A stretch of DNA of 13,725 nucleotides from Victivallales bacterium (GTDB lineage Bacteria; Verrucomicrobiota; Lentisphaeria; Oligosphaerales; Oligosphaeraceae): positions 1 to 13,725 of the forward strand of contig JAGCTA010000421.1 of the NCBI GenBank assembly GCA_017963875.1. Reading direction: 5' to 3'. The notes below the pieces were generated by a model. The model did not search any database. It saw only the letters and a program-made list of their open reading frames with translations, and was not told the origin of the DNA. Positions 1 to 8,310 of this stretch are shown in pieces (the stretch's first letter is position 1; each line of letters starts with the position of its first letter). Made by a program: the position numbers and the translations under genes.

Positions 1-2
1 CC

Positions 3-1157
3 AAAGGAGATGAAACCGTTGCAGCACGAGTCGCTTTCATGCAAACTGGATTTAATGACTGCAAACTCGTCATCGAAACCCAGAAGGGCAATGCCGAATT
101 TCAGAAGACACGCAATTTCAAACCATTCTCCAAGGCTGTCAAGGCACTTATTGATTTCCGAAGAAAAAACGAGCACCTCGGCTATGCCAACATGGGATTT
201 CTTTCTTTCCTTGAAAACCGCTCCTGGCCGATGCAGTTCAAGTTCCTGGATGACGAGGCGCAAGAACTCATCGGATGGAAAATCATTTTTGACCCTCAAA
301 AGGACGGCGACAAAAAGGATTACGCACATGCCCCTGATATGACAAAAGCCCTTCCCATCACCCTCGACACCCATTGGGAGAAACAGCAGGCGGGGCTTGA
401 CTGGAGACAACAGCACGGAGAACATTACAAAGGCGTCGCATGGTATGTGGCATCTTTCGATGTTCCGCAAAACGACGATGACATGAAATTCTGTTTCGGA
501 GCCATTGACGGCAGTGCACTCATCTACCTCAACGGCACGCTCCTTGCAGATCGCCCTTATCCGTACAAAGGCAACCCAGATTCCTGGAAACTGCCATTCG
601 AGTTGCAAATCCCCAAAGGATGCCTCAAACCTACTGGCAACAGCCTTGTCATTCGGGTTGAAAAATACATCGGCGTATCTGGAATCTGGCGGCCCGTCTA
701 TCTGGCGACTGGCACCGCAGCCGCAGAACTCCCCTATGACGATATCGTCCGTGTCAAATGGCGGGAAAACACCAACAACGGCACCTTCCGCTTCTCAAGC
801 ATGGACTATCCGCTTTCCGTGGAATGCCTCGCCAAGGGGCCCGACGGCAAGGCGTGGGGCAGGATTTTCCAGTCGTTCCCTGTTGTTCCAGGTCATGTCT
901 ATACTGTCCGCCTTCGTTATCGGACCTCCAACCTCAAAGGAAGGTTCCAGGTGTGGCTTCGCAGCAGCAAGGTCCAAGGACTTAACGAGGCAAGCAAAAA
1001 CCTGTCATTATTCTCAATGAATGACAAGGAGCAGACCGCTTCTGTCACCATTGTCCCCGAAACGAACAAACTCGGCATTTTCTTGAATATCCTTGACGAT
1101 ACAGGCTACGCCGAAATCACGGCGCTGTCCATAACGGATGAAACCTCAAAGAAATAA
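3..1157 (+). CDS. C-terminal part of a carbohydrate-active protein with a GH2-like sugar-binding domain (5' end missing)
   Basis: The reading frame is open to the left window edge: the codons from position 3 to the first Met at 39 contain no stop, so the true start lies outside and 384 residues are visible. A beta-sandwich resembling the sugar-binding (jelly-roll) domain of glycoside hydrolase family 2 lies at about nt 365-705. Its marks are a tryptophan-rich entry (GVAWYVASFDVP), a ligand-face segment (AIDGSALIYLNGTLL) and a closing strand (VSGIWRPVYL). The stretch at about nt 750-1140 looks like a second all-beta, CBM-type module (PVVPGHVYTVRLRYRTSN, then a GYAEITALSI ending). The catalytic domain is probably upstream and cannot be judged. 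The protein probably binds or cleaves an external or periplasmic glycan, in keeping with the DUF4838 gene downstream. The hybrid kinase gene follows after 41 nt, so co-transcription is plausible. Domain names rest on motif resemblance; the exact GH family is not known. Confidence 0.72.
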   Translation, partial: KGDETVAARVAFMQTGFNDCKLVIETQKGNAEFQKTRNFKPFSKAVKALIDFRRKNEHLGYANMGFLSFLENRSWPMQFKFLDDEAQELIGWKIIFDPQKDGDKKDYAHAPDMTKALPITLDTHWEKQQAGLDWRQQHGEHYKGVAWYVASFDVPQNDDDMKFCFGAIDGSALIYLNGTLLADRPYPYKGNPDSWKLPFELQIPKGCLKPTGNSLVIRVEKYIGVSGIWRPVYLATGTAAAELPYDDIVRVKWRENTNNGTFRFSSMDYPLSVECLAKGPDGKAWGRIFQSFPVVPGHVYTVRLRYRTSNLKGRFQVWLRSSKVQGLNEASKNLSLFSMNDKEQTASVTIVPETNKLGIFLNILDDTGYAEITALSITDETSKK

Positions 1158-1198
1158 CACGCCATATTCACATTTAACAACGTAAGAACAACATCTCC

Positions 1199-3118
1199 AT
1201 GAACAACCACAAGGCAAAATCCACCAGAAAAATCTCATTCATGCTTCTGCTCATTTTCGGCATCGGCATCGGTTGGCTGTTCCTTTGTGGCTTTCTTATA
1301 TGGAATTCATTTCAAATTCGCACCATCTATTCTCAGGCTGAAAAATCCCATCAGCATTATTTCGAATACACCGAAGCCGCCCTACTGCTCCGTTCAGGTT
1401 CTGACTACCTTACAGACCAGTCACGACTTTTCGTGGCTACATTCAACCTCGATTACCTGAATAATTATTTCCATGAGGTAAAATCTTCTCGCCGCCGCGA
1501 ACAAGCATTGGAAATCGTTAGTTCAATGAAAGATGCCAATGATAGTGCCCTCAGCCATCTCCAGGCCGCACTTGTCGCATCACGACATCTGATGCTTACG
1601 GAATTCCATTCAATGAAACTCATTGCGACGGCGTGCAATTTCCCAGACACAATACTCCCCCCAGAAGTCTTGAATTACCATTTGCCCAATGCCGAACTTG
1701 CACTCACGCCGTCGGAGCAGCAAAAACTTGCATACAGCATCCTTTTCGACAGTGCTTATTTATACAAGAAAAACTCCATTATGAGCAGTGTCAGTTTGTT
1801 TATGAATAAAAACATCCAATCATCCCAAATACACTTTCGAGAATTGACGAATGAACTGATTAAGCGCATAAGAACCCAGATTATAATCATCTGCATCTGC
1901 ATCATTCTTCTCCTCATCCTTTTCTTTGTCACCTTCCAGCAAAACAAGAAGCGGATAAAACTTCAGGAACTCCAATTGAAACAGGAGCAGGAACTCGCCA
2001 GCGAAAAAGCCAAGAGTTTCTTTTTTGCATCCATCAGCCATGACATCCGTACGCCTCTTAATGCCATTCTAGGCTTTGCAGAACTTCTCCAAAGCGATGA
2101 TGTTGACCAGCAGACAAGAAAACAATATCTGCGAAGCATCCAAGTCAGCGGACAAAATCTGATGCAACTCATCAATGACATCCTTGACCTGTCAAAACTC
2201 GAAGCCGACAAAATGCAGTTCAACCCTGAACCGACGGATTTGGAAAAACTGCTTGAGGACATCAGATCGGTATTCATACAGCAGGCCCAGGCCAAACACA
2301 TTGACCTCATAATTGATTATAAACAGATTCCGCCTGTGGACATCGATCAACAGCGTATTTCCCAGATTCTCATTAATCTCGTCGGCAACGCGATGAAATT
2401 CACCAAAGAAGGCAGCATCACCCTCAGAGCATTCTTTTCCGAAACATCCGAGTCAGAAGGCACCCTTTCCCTTGCCGTATGCGATACTGGTTGCGGAATT
2501 TCCAATGATGACATCCATAAACTCACTAAACCATACGTTCAACTGCAAACCAGCCAAAGAATCAAAGGAACGGGCCTTGGGCTAGCAATATGCAATCTGC
2601 TCCTCCGCAAAATGAACGGCAGACTGGATATCTTCAGCGTTCTCGGCAAGGGAAGCCGTTTCACGGCAATCATCGACAAAGTCCATTTTGGCGCCAATGC
2701 GATTCCAACAAATACGGTTAGCACCTCATCTGACAACGTCCAAGCGAAGGTTTCTGACAATTGCTCACTGCTTCTAGTCGATGACTCCACTGTCAACTTG
2801 ACAGTTCTCAAGGCCATGTGCAACCGTCTCGGTTTATATCAAATAGACTTGGCTCCCAACGGCAAGGAAGCCCTGGAAAAACTCCATCAGAAGACGTATG
2901 ACTGTGTTTTGACTGACCTGTGGATGCCTGTCATGGACGGACAGGAATTCATATCGGTTGTCAGAAAGGAAGAGAAAATCAAATCCACACGCGTCATTGT
3001 CATCACAGCGGACGTCGAAGTTCAAAAGAACTACAAGGAGATGGGATTTGACGAAATCCTACTCAAGCCCATTACGCTTCAAAGCCTCAACACCATCCTC
3101 TCTTCCTTAACGCCTTGA
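1199..3118 (+). CDS. Hybrid sensor histidine kinase with C-terminal receiver domain
   Basis: This 639-residue inner-membrane signalling kinase has a first TM helix at about residues 12-38, a mostly helical extracytoplasmic sensor of about 190 residues, and a second TM at about 227-246. A charged coiled coil (about 247-273) follows directly, with no recognisable HAMP domain. HisKA carries the phospho-acceptor His281 (SISHDIRTPLNAILG). The ATPase domain has an N box (LINLVGNAMKF, Asn393 and Asn397), a G1 box (DTGCGIS, Asp429) and a G2 box (GTGLGLAI from 457). The receiver (about 522-637) keeps the acidic pair Asp528/529, phospho-acceptor Asp573 (LTDLWMPVMDG), Thr603 and Lys623 (LKPI). All residues needed for autophosphorylation and His-to-Asp transfer are therefore present. 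There is no DNA-binding output domain, so an Hpt protein or a separate regulator elsewhere must carry the signal. Its place between two glycan genes suggests it senses the glycan or its breakdown products (inference). No clear Shine-Dalgarno precedes the ATG. Confidence 0.93.
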   Translation: MNNHKAKSTRKISFMLLLIFGIGIGWLFLCGFLIWNSFQIRTIYSQAEKSHQHYFEYTEAALLLRSGSDYLTDQSRLFVATFNLDYLNNYFHEVKSSRRREQALEIVSSMKDANDSALSHLQAALVASRHLMLTEFHSMKLIATACNFPDTILPPEVLNYHLPNAELALTPSEQQKLAYSILFDSAYLYKKNSIMSSVSLFMNKNIQSSQIHFRELTNELIKRIRTQIIIICICIILLLILFFVTFQQNKKRIKLQELQLKQEQELASEKAKSFFFASISHDIRTPLNAILGFAELLQSDDVDQQTRKQYLRSIQVSGQNLMQLINDILDLSKLEADKMQFNPEPTDLEKLLEDIRSVFIQQAQAKHIDLIIDYKQIPPVDIDQQRISQILINLVGNAMKFTKEGSITLRAFFSETSESEGTLSLAVCDTGCGISNDDIHKLTKPYVQLQTSQRIKGTGLGLAICNLLLRKMNGRLDIFSVLGKGSRFTAIIDKVHFGANAIPTNTVSTSSDNVQAKVSDNCSLLLVDDSTVNLTVLKAMCNRLGLYQIDLAPNGKEALEKLHQKTYDCVLTDLWMPVMDGQEFISVVRKEEKIKSTRVIVITADVEVQKNYKEMGFDEILLKPITLQSLNTILSSLTP

Positions 3119-3193
3119 GTCCTATGCAAACAGGCTTTTTCCCATACAGTTTTTTTTCATCATCAGTCACATAAAAAACAAGGAATCTCAAAC

Positions 3194-5671
3194 ATGAAGA
3201 ATGTCAAGAAAGCATTATTGACGATGGCTTTGCTGGCTACTGCTGCGACATGGGCACTCGACATTGTCCAGAACGGCAAGAGCAATTTTGTGATTTACCA
3301 TGATGCCAAGGCTCCGACCAGCGTTCTCGAAGGTGCCAAGGACCTTCAGGAATACTGCCAGAAAGTCACAGGCATAAAACTGCCAATCGTGAATCAGCCT
3401 TCCCAAAAGATGATTTCCCTCGGCGCGAATCCCGCCTCTGGCGTGACCGCCGAAGGCATCCCGCTGGAAGGCTACCGCATCATCGTCAAGAACGGATCCG
3501 TGTTTGTCATCGGTGAAGACACGCCAAATGGTAAGCGTTGCTATGGCGGCGGCGTCAGCAACGGCACGCGCAATGGCGTTTATGCACTCTTGGAAGAATG
3601 TTTCGGCGTTCGCTGGGTCATGCCTGGACCATACGGCGACTATTATGAACACAAAGACACAGTGACCGTTCCAGACAGCGGCATTGAAAGTGCACCAGGC
3701 TTCCTCAACCGCCGCCTCCCCTACATCCAGGAGTTCACGGATGTCTCAAAAGAATGGGGACGGCGACAGAAACTCGGCTGGAGCCTCTTCCTCTACCATT
3801 CCCACAACTGGGTTCCTGTGTGCACAGTCGATATGTTCGAGGACCACCCCGAATGGTATGCCATGCACGGCGGTGTCCGCGAACAGCCGTCTGGCGACCG
3901 CTATATGCTCTGCATCTCCAATCCATCGACAATTCAGCGCTTCGCTGACGCCGCATGCGAATACTTTGCCAAGAATCCGCTGAACTCGACGTTCTCGCTC
4001 TCCCCCTCAGATGGTGGTGGCTGGTGCGAATGCGATGAATGCAAAAAAATGTACGAAACAGACCCAGAAGGCAAACTCTCCACAACCCCTGCCGTCCTCC
4101 ATTTCTACAATGAAGTGACAAAACTCGTCCGCGCAAAATATCCAGATAGATTCCTTGGCGGCTACGTCTATGCGCAGTACATCTATCCTCCCAAGACTCC
4201 AATCCCTCTGGAGGATGGCCTCGTCCTGACGCTTGCGACATCCTTCAACTACGGCTACAAGATGTTTGCTCCGAAATACAAGAAACTTACGGAGGAAATG
4301 TTCGCTGAATGGACGAAATCCACGCACAACATCTCCTACTACGACCTGCCCGTAACGTGGTGGCGCAACGAAATGGCCTGCATCAACGGGCCAGGGCTTG
4401 AACTTCTGAAGTTCGTCTATCCCCGAGCCAAGGCCGCAGACATGAAAGGCGTCTATGTCTATGGATTGGAAGCCTGGGGGCACGCGGGCGTGACCAACTA
4501 CCTCCTCGCAAAACTCGCTTGGAACCCAAATCTAGATATTGATGCGACGTTCAGTGAATACTGCGACTGCGCCTATGGTGCCGCCAGTCCCGAAATGCAG
4601 CAAATCTACCACATGGTGGACGATTCCATCAAGGCGTGCATGGTCGCCGCTCCCCAAACGAACATGGTACCTTCAAACGACATGGTCAAGAAGGTCTATA
4701 TCCCGATTCTCCCCAAAGTGGCTGAACTCTTCGCCGCAGGTGCGGCCAAAGTCAAGGGCGACACGGAAAATGGCCGAAAGCAACTCCAACGCCTCGAATA
4801 CTTCAGAAATAATGTCAAAATCCTCGAATGGTCCTGCCGCTCACGCAATCTGCTTCCCAAAGACTATCCGCAGACGATTTTCACTGCTGATGAAGACGAA
4901 ATCGCGTCTTTCTATGAGGAAGGCGTCCATCGCATCGCCTACTACAACAAACCATGGTATCTGCCAAAACTCAAGAACAAGATTGACAAACTCGGTGACG
5001 GCATCTCCATTGAACGTTCGGACAACCCCCGCCAGACCGCCATTTTCCGTGGCGACCAATCACTCGTCTTCAAGGCAAAGGAAGACGGCGAACTTGCCGT
5101 CACATTCAATGCCGTCCGCACCTACGGTGACTCGCCAAAACTCTATTTCTATGACAAGAACAACAAGCCCATCAAGTGGTACTTCCTTAAAAAGGGCGTG
5201 ACAAGGACTCTCCCTGTCAAGAAAGGCGAAATCTATCGTGGACTCATCAACACAAAACAGGATTTCTATCAACTTGACATCAAGAACGCCTGGTGGGGTG
5301 CCGTCTCTGAAATCACTGACCAGGGTGTCCATTTCATCGGCAACCAGTCCAAAGACAAAGTTCAGACAGTCTATTTCCATGTCCCAGAAGGCACGGAGAA
5401 GTTCCAGATGTGGCTCGCGGGCGGTGACCATCTCAAGGAAACCGCCAAGTCAACCGTCACGACTCCGACGGGCCGTAAAATCATCTTCAACTGCTCCTAC
5501 GTGCTCTGCGACAAACAGTGGGTCGATGTTAAGCCTGGCGAAGCGGGATTCTGGCGCATGGACACCACGGAAGGAGACCGCAGTTACATCGACGACTACT
5601 TCATCCGCATTCTGAAGGGCATCCCGCCGATTATCTTCACAGATACGGAAAACGCGTTCTACACGAAATAA
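3194..5671 (+). CDS. Secreted DUF4838 domain-containing protein (putative glycoside hydrolase)
   Basis: This 825-residue protein starts with a signal peptide: a Lys-rich n-region (MKNVKK), a hydrophobic core and a probable cleavage site after TWA, about residue 21. The ATG is preceded by AAGGA with a 9-nt spacer. Residues about 25-160 resemble the GH67 alpha-glucuronidase N-terminal fold that often precedes DUF4838 (EYCQKVTGIKLPIV; GTRNGVYALLEECFGVRW). The DUF4838 core follows at about 160-450, with the family-typical SPSDGGGWCECDECKK segment, where Cys278, Cys280 and Cys283 form a CxCxxC cluster. Residues from about 600 on look like beta-rich accessory modules. DUF4838 proteins are common in PVC-group bacteria and are thought to act on polysaccharides, but the reaction is not established as far as I know. 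The secreted location and neighbours support a role in glycan breakdown outside the cytoplasm. The amidohydrolase gene follows after 34 nt. Confidence 0.88.
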   Translation: MKNVKKALLTMALLATAATWALDIVQNGKSNFVIYHDAKAPTSVLEGAKDLQEYCQKVTGIKLPIVNQPSQKMISLGANPASGVTAEGIPLEGYRIIVKNGSVFVIGEDTPNGKRCYGGGVSNGTRNGVYALLEECFGVRWVMPGPYGDYYEHKDTVTVPDSGIESAPGFLNRRLPYIQEFTDVSKEWGRRQKLGWSLFLYHSHNWVPVCTVDMFEDHPEWYAMHGGVREQPSGDRYMLCISNPSTIQRFADAACEYFAKNPLNSTFSLSPSDGGGWCECDECKKMYETDPEGKLSTTPAVLHFYNEVTKLVRAKYPDRFLGGYVYAQYIYPPKTPIPLEDGLVLTLATSFNYGYKMFAPKYKKLTEEMFAEWTKSTHNISYYDLPVTWWRNEMACINGPGLELLKFVYPRAKAADMKGVYVYGLEAWGHAGVTNYLLAKLAWNPNLDIDATFSEYCDCAYGAASPEMQQIYHMVDDSIKACMVAAPQTNMVPSNDMVKKVYIPILPKVAELFAAGAAKVKGDTENGRKQLQRLEYFRNNVKILEWSCRSRNLLPKDYPQTIFTADEDEIASFYEEGVHRIAYYNKPWYLPKLKNKIDKLGDGISIERSDNPRQTAIFRGDQSLVFKAKEDGELAVTFNAVRTYGDSPKLYFYDKNNKPIKWYFLKKGVTRTLPVKKGEIYRGLINTKQDFYQLDIKNAWWGAVSEITDQGVHFIGNQSKDKVQTVYFHVPEGTEKFQMWLAGGDHLKETAKSTVTTPTGRKIIFNCSYVLCDKQWVDVKPGEAGFWRMDTTEGDRSYIDDYFIRILKGIPPIIFTDTENAFYTK

Positions 5672-5705
5672 CCGTTCTTTAAATCCCACAACATTTATCA
5701 AAACC

Positions 5706-6953
5706 ATGAGCATTCTTATAAAAAACGTTGAAGTCAATGGGCAGCGTGCCGACATTGCCGTTGAGGGCAACCGCATCCAGACAATCGCCCCTAATATCCA
5801 CGGAACGTATGATGATGTCATCGACGGCTCCAGTCAGTTGGCGGCCCCACCCTTCTACAACACCCATACCCACGCAGCCATGACGCTTCTGCGTGGCTAT
5901 GCTGATGACATGGAACTCATGGATTGGCTAAACAATCACATCTGGCCAGCCGAGGCCAAACTCGGAGCGGAGGACATCTATTGGGGAACTCGGCTTGCCT
6001 GTCTGGAAATGATCCGTTCAGGCACCGTGTTCTTCAGCGACATGTATTTCTTCCCTCATGAAATCGCGCGGGCAGTAGAGGATTGCGGGATGAGGGCGGC
6101 CATCGGCCTGACGATACTGGAATCTTCTCCCAAAAGGGAACTCCATCGTCAACATAATCTTGAGATACTCAGGAGAAAAAAGGAATTGTCATCTCGCATT
6201 CAACTTTCCATCGCCCCCCATGCCATATACACTGTCAGCGACAAGGGGCTGAAAATGGCAGCGGAACTCGCCGAAAGTGAAAACCTGACATTGAACATCC
6301 ATGTGGCCGAAACTGCGGTTGAAGTGTCCCAATGCAAGGAAGCGCACCATGGAATGACGCCAGTAGAATACCTTTCAAGCCTTGGAGTATTGTCTTCACG
6401 TACCATCGCCGCCCATTCCGTCCATTTGACGGAACACGACATTCAACTTTATCGCGAGCATGGCGTCGTTTCTGCATTCAACCCAGTCAGCAACATGAAA
6501 CTCTGTTCAGGAATCTTTCAGTTCAGACGGCTCGTTGATGCTGGTTGCAGAGTCACATTGGGCACCGACGGTGCCTCATCCAATAACAATCTCTCGATGT
6601 TCGACGAAATGAAAACCGCCGCACTTGTTGCCAAACTGGGTCATGGCGGTCCTTTGGGCGCAACGTCAGAGGAGATTTTCCATTGTGCTACTCAATCAGG
6701 TGCCGAGGCCTTTGGAATCGACGCAGGGCTCATTGCCCCTGGACGGCTAGCGGACATCGTGCTTTATGATTTGGACAATCCGCTGATGACGCCCTCTTTC
6801 AATGCCGTGTCGAATCTGGTATATTCCGCCGATTCAAGTTGCGTCGCAACGGTCATCTGCGATGGCCGAGTTATCATGCGCGACCATATCATTCCCTGGG
6901 CGGAGGAAACAATTGCGCACGCGCGTGAATGTGCAGGAAAACTGCGTGGTTGA
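5706..6953 (+). CDS. mtaD: 5-methylthioadenosine/S-adenosylhomocysteine deaminase-type amidohydrolase
   Basis: This 415-residue cytoplasmic metal-dependent hydrolase belongs to the TRZ/ATZ/MtaD branch of the amidohydrolase superfamily. The metal motif HTH is at His54/His56 (YNTHTHAAMTLLRG). Glu83 follows the family-typical IWPAE turn, His199 and Glu202 lie in NIHVAET, His237 in AAHSVHL, and the metal-activating Asp288 in LGTDGASSNNNLSM. Every ligand known from MtaD-type enzymes is present, so the protein should be active. The expected reaction is hydrolytic deamination of 5'-methylthioadenosine or S-adenosylhomocysteine to the inosine derivative. Related members deaminate other adenosine derivatives or s-triazines, so the substrate is inferred from overall similarity. 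The gene lies 34 nt after the DUF4838 gene without an obvious Shine-Dalgarno and ends just before a strong hairpin, so it is probably the last gene of the plus-strand unit. Why it sits in a glycan locus is unclear. Confidence 0.85.
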   Translation: MSILIKNVEVNGQRADIAVEGNRIQTIAPNIHGTYDDVIDGSSQLAAPPFYNTHTHAAMTLLRGYADDMELMDWLNNHIWPAEAKLGAEDIYWGTRLACLEMIRSGTVFFSDMYFFPHEIARAVEDCGMRAAIGLTILESSPKRELHRQHNLEILRRKKELSSRIQLSIAPHAIYTVSDKGLKMAAELAESENLTLNIHVAETAVEVSQCKEAHHGMTPVEYLSSLGVLSSRTIAAHSVHLTEHDIQLYREHGVVSAFNPVSNMKLCSGIFQFRRLVDAGCRVTLGTDGASSNNNLSMFDEMKTAALVAKLGHGGPLGATSEEIFHCATQSGAEAFGIDAGLIAPGRLADIVLYDLDNPLMTPSFNAVSNLVYSADSSCVATVICDGRVIMRDHIIPWAEETIAHARECAGKLRG

Positions 6954-6989
6954 CCGCATACCATAGGGGATACCCCATTTCACACGAAT

Positions 6990-7019
6990 TGAGGCAGGTT
7001 CCAAACGGAACCTGCCTCA
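6990..7019. terminator. Bidirectional stem-loop between convergent genes
   Basis: A 13-bp perfect stem (arm TGAGGCAGGTTCC at 6990-7002, complement at 7007-7019) closes a 4-nt loop AAAC. It lies between the stop of the mtaD-type gene (6953) and the stop of the convergent SUMF1-like gene (7061), so it can serve transcripts from both sides. The following plus-strand sequence is AT-rich but has no real T run, so termination may be only partly intrinsic. Confidence 0.72.
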
Positions 7020-7060
7020 TATTCATAATTCTGCCTTCTCTGCAGGCTATGAGTTTTTTG

Positions 7061-8284
7061 TCACTTGCTTAACGGCCAGCAGGTAATGCGGAAACCGCAG
7101 TAGTAATTGCTGCTTGACGGCACACGGTAACTCTGATAGGCAGAGCGGCAATACTGTGCAAAACTGAACCAGCCACCTCCACGGACTCCCCGACGCAATA
7201 CGCCTGAATCCGCCTTCCTTTGCGCTTCATCCCTGGCGTAACTGTCCAGACACCATTCCCACACATTGCCATACATGTCATACAATCCCCATGCATTTGG
7301 CAGGTAGGAACCGACCTTGGTATGTTGTGCAAAGCCGCCTTTGCCATCCGTCCTGTTATAATAATACCTTCCAACTTCCGCTGTATTCGCGTCAGAAGCC
7401 ACCGAACTCAAGTCTTTTCCAGAATTCAATGCTGTGGTTGTTCCAGCACGGCAGGCGTACTCCCATTCGGCTTCCGTCGGCAGATCGAAAACCATGCCTG
7501 TGTTCTTCTGGAGTTTCCCCATGAAGGAAGTGGCGTCAACAGAATGTCCATGGGCAGGCCACCCTCCCCCTGCCTTGGCGGAAGAACCACGTATCGTATC
7601 GTAGGACACGCGTTCCACAGGGCGGCAATCGCCTTTATAATTCGATGTATTCTTCCCCATGACAAACTGGTACTGCGCTTGCGTGCATTCGAAAATGCCA
7701 ATATAGAACAACTGCCCGATGGTTACTTCATGCTGAACTTCCTCATCTCCTCGTCCAAGTTCATTGATAGCACTCCCCATCGTGAATTTTCCTGCGGGAA
7801 TCTGACGCAACCAGAGTTCGGAAGTCCTGCACGTATCATCGGTGAAATCAGGCGGCTCGTTCTGAAAACGATGGGACCAATCCTTCAGATTGACCACAAG
7901 ATACGTGCCCAGCCCTGTTCTGGCCTTGATGCTCACATTGATGTAATCCGAAAATTTCAAACGCGGTTCATCCTTGCTGAAATTCCAGGTAACCGTGTAG
8001 GGACCGCCTGCATGGACTGCCCCAAACGCGCCATCACCGCTCAATGTGCGAATTTTAATCTTGTTATCATGGTCACTGGCATTGAAACTCAGATAGACAT
8101 TCTCAGGCTTTCCATCTGCATCAATTTCATCACATTCAACAGAATAGACAATTTCGACTTTGCCACTCCATGGCACGATCGGCTTTACAGAGATGTCTTT
8201 GACCTTGACATCCGCCTGCAACGCAATTGCACTCAAAGCCAGTCCAATCACCATCCAAAGCCTTAATTTTAAATTTTGCTTCAT
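7061..8284 (-). CDS. Secreted SUMF1/FGE-fold (formylglycine-generating-enzyme-like) protein
   Basis: From the preferred ATG at 8284 the protein has 407 residues; an in-frame ATG at 8302 would add six. The shorter start is chosen because GGAG lies 10 nt upstream and the protein then begins with a standard signal peptide (MKQNLKLRLW, hydrophobic core, ALQA cleavage). A beta-sandwich, Ig-like region (about residues 25-120) precedes a SUMF1/FGE-sulfatase domain (about 155-404). Its landmarks are QIPAGKFTMGS, FECTQAQYQFVMG, LPTEAEWEYACRAG, LYDMYGNVWEWC, and a C-terminal RGGGWF...GFRI. True FGE uses two cysteines in a CxxxxC pattern near this end. Here the first is Ser374 and only the second (Cys379, in QYCRSAYQ) remains, so sulfatase maturation is unlikely. 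The fold also serves as a binding or nonheme-iron domain in secreted proteins. It is last in the minus-strand gene set, 26 nt after the acyltransferase stop. The function is unknown. Confidence 0.85.
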   Translation of the reverse strand: MKQNLKLRLWMVIGLALSAIALQADVKVKDISVKPIVPWSGKVEIVYSVECDEIDADGKPENVYLSFNASDHDNKIKIRTLSGDGAFGAVHAGGPYTVTWNFSKDEPRLKFSDYINVSIKARTGLGTYLVVNLKDWSHRFQNEPPDFTDDTCRTSELWLRQIPAGKFTMGSAINELGRGDEEVQHEVTIGQLFYIGIFECTQAQYQFVMGKNTSNYKGDCRPVERVSYDTIRGSSAKAGGGWPAHGHSVDATSFMGKLQKNTGMVFDLPTEAEWEYACRAGTTTALNSGKDLSSVASDANTAEVGRYYYNRTDGKGGFAQHTKVGSYLPNAWGLYDMYGNVWEWCLDSYARDEAQRKADSGVLRRGVRGGGWFSFAQYCRSAYQSYRVPSSSNYYCGFRITCWPLSK

Positions 8285-8294
8285 TGTCGTACAA

Positions 8295-8298
8295 CTCC
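8295..8298 (-). promoter_or_regulatory. Ribosome binding site (GGAG) that decides the SUMF1-like start
   Basis: On the minus strand GGAG is followed by 10 nt and then the ATG at 8284. The upstream in-frame ATG at 8302 has no purine-rich motif before it and would place this site inside the coding region. This favours 8284 as the start. Confidence 0.55.
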
Positions 8299-8310
8299 GC
8301 ATTGATTAAT

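Noticed and set aside
505..1020. 171-codon open frame inside the first gene
   Set aside because: It is a shifted frame within a well-supported coding region, with low-complexity Ser/Pro composition and no family pattern.
3119..3193. Terminator between the kinase and DUF4838 genes at the T run near 3150
   Set aside because: The T run is present, but only about 4 bp of pairing can be found before it, too weak to call.
7220..8266. A 348-codon open frame on the plus strand opposite the SUMF1-like gene
   Set aside because: It is antisense to a gene with clear domain motifs, shows no recognisable protein pattern, and looks like the result of codon bias in the opposite frame.
7061..8284. Genuine sulfatase-activating FGE
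   Set aside because: One of the two required cysteines is Ser, the protein is exported with an extra beta domain, and no sulfatase is in the window.
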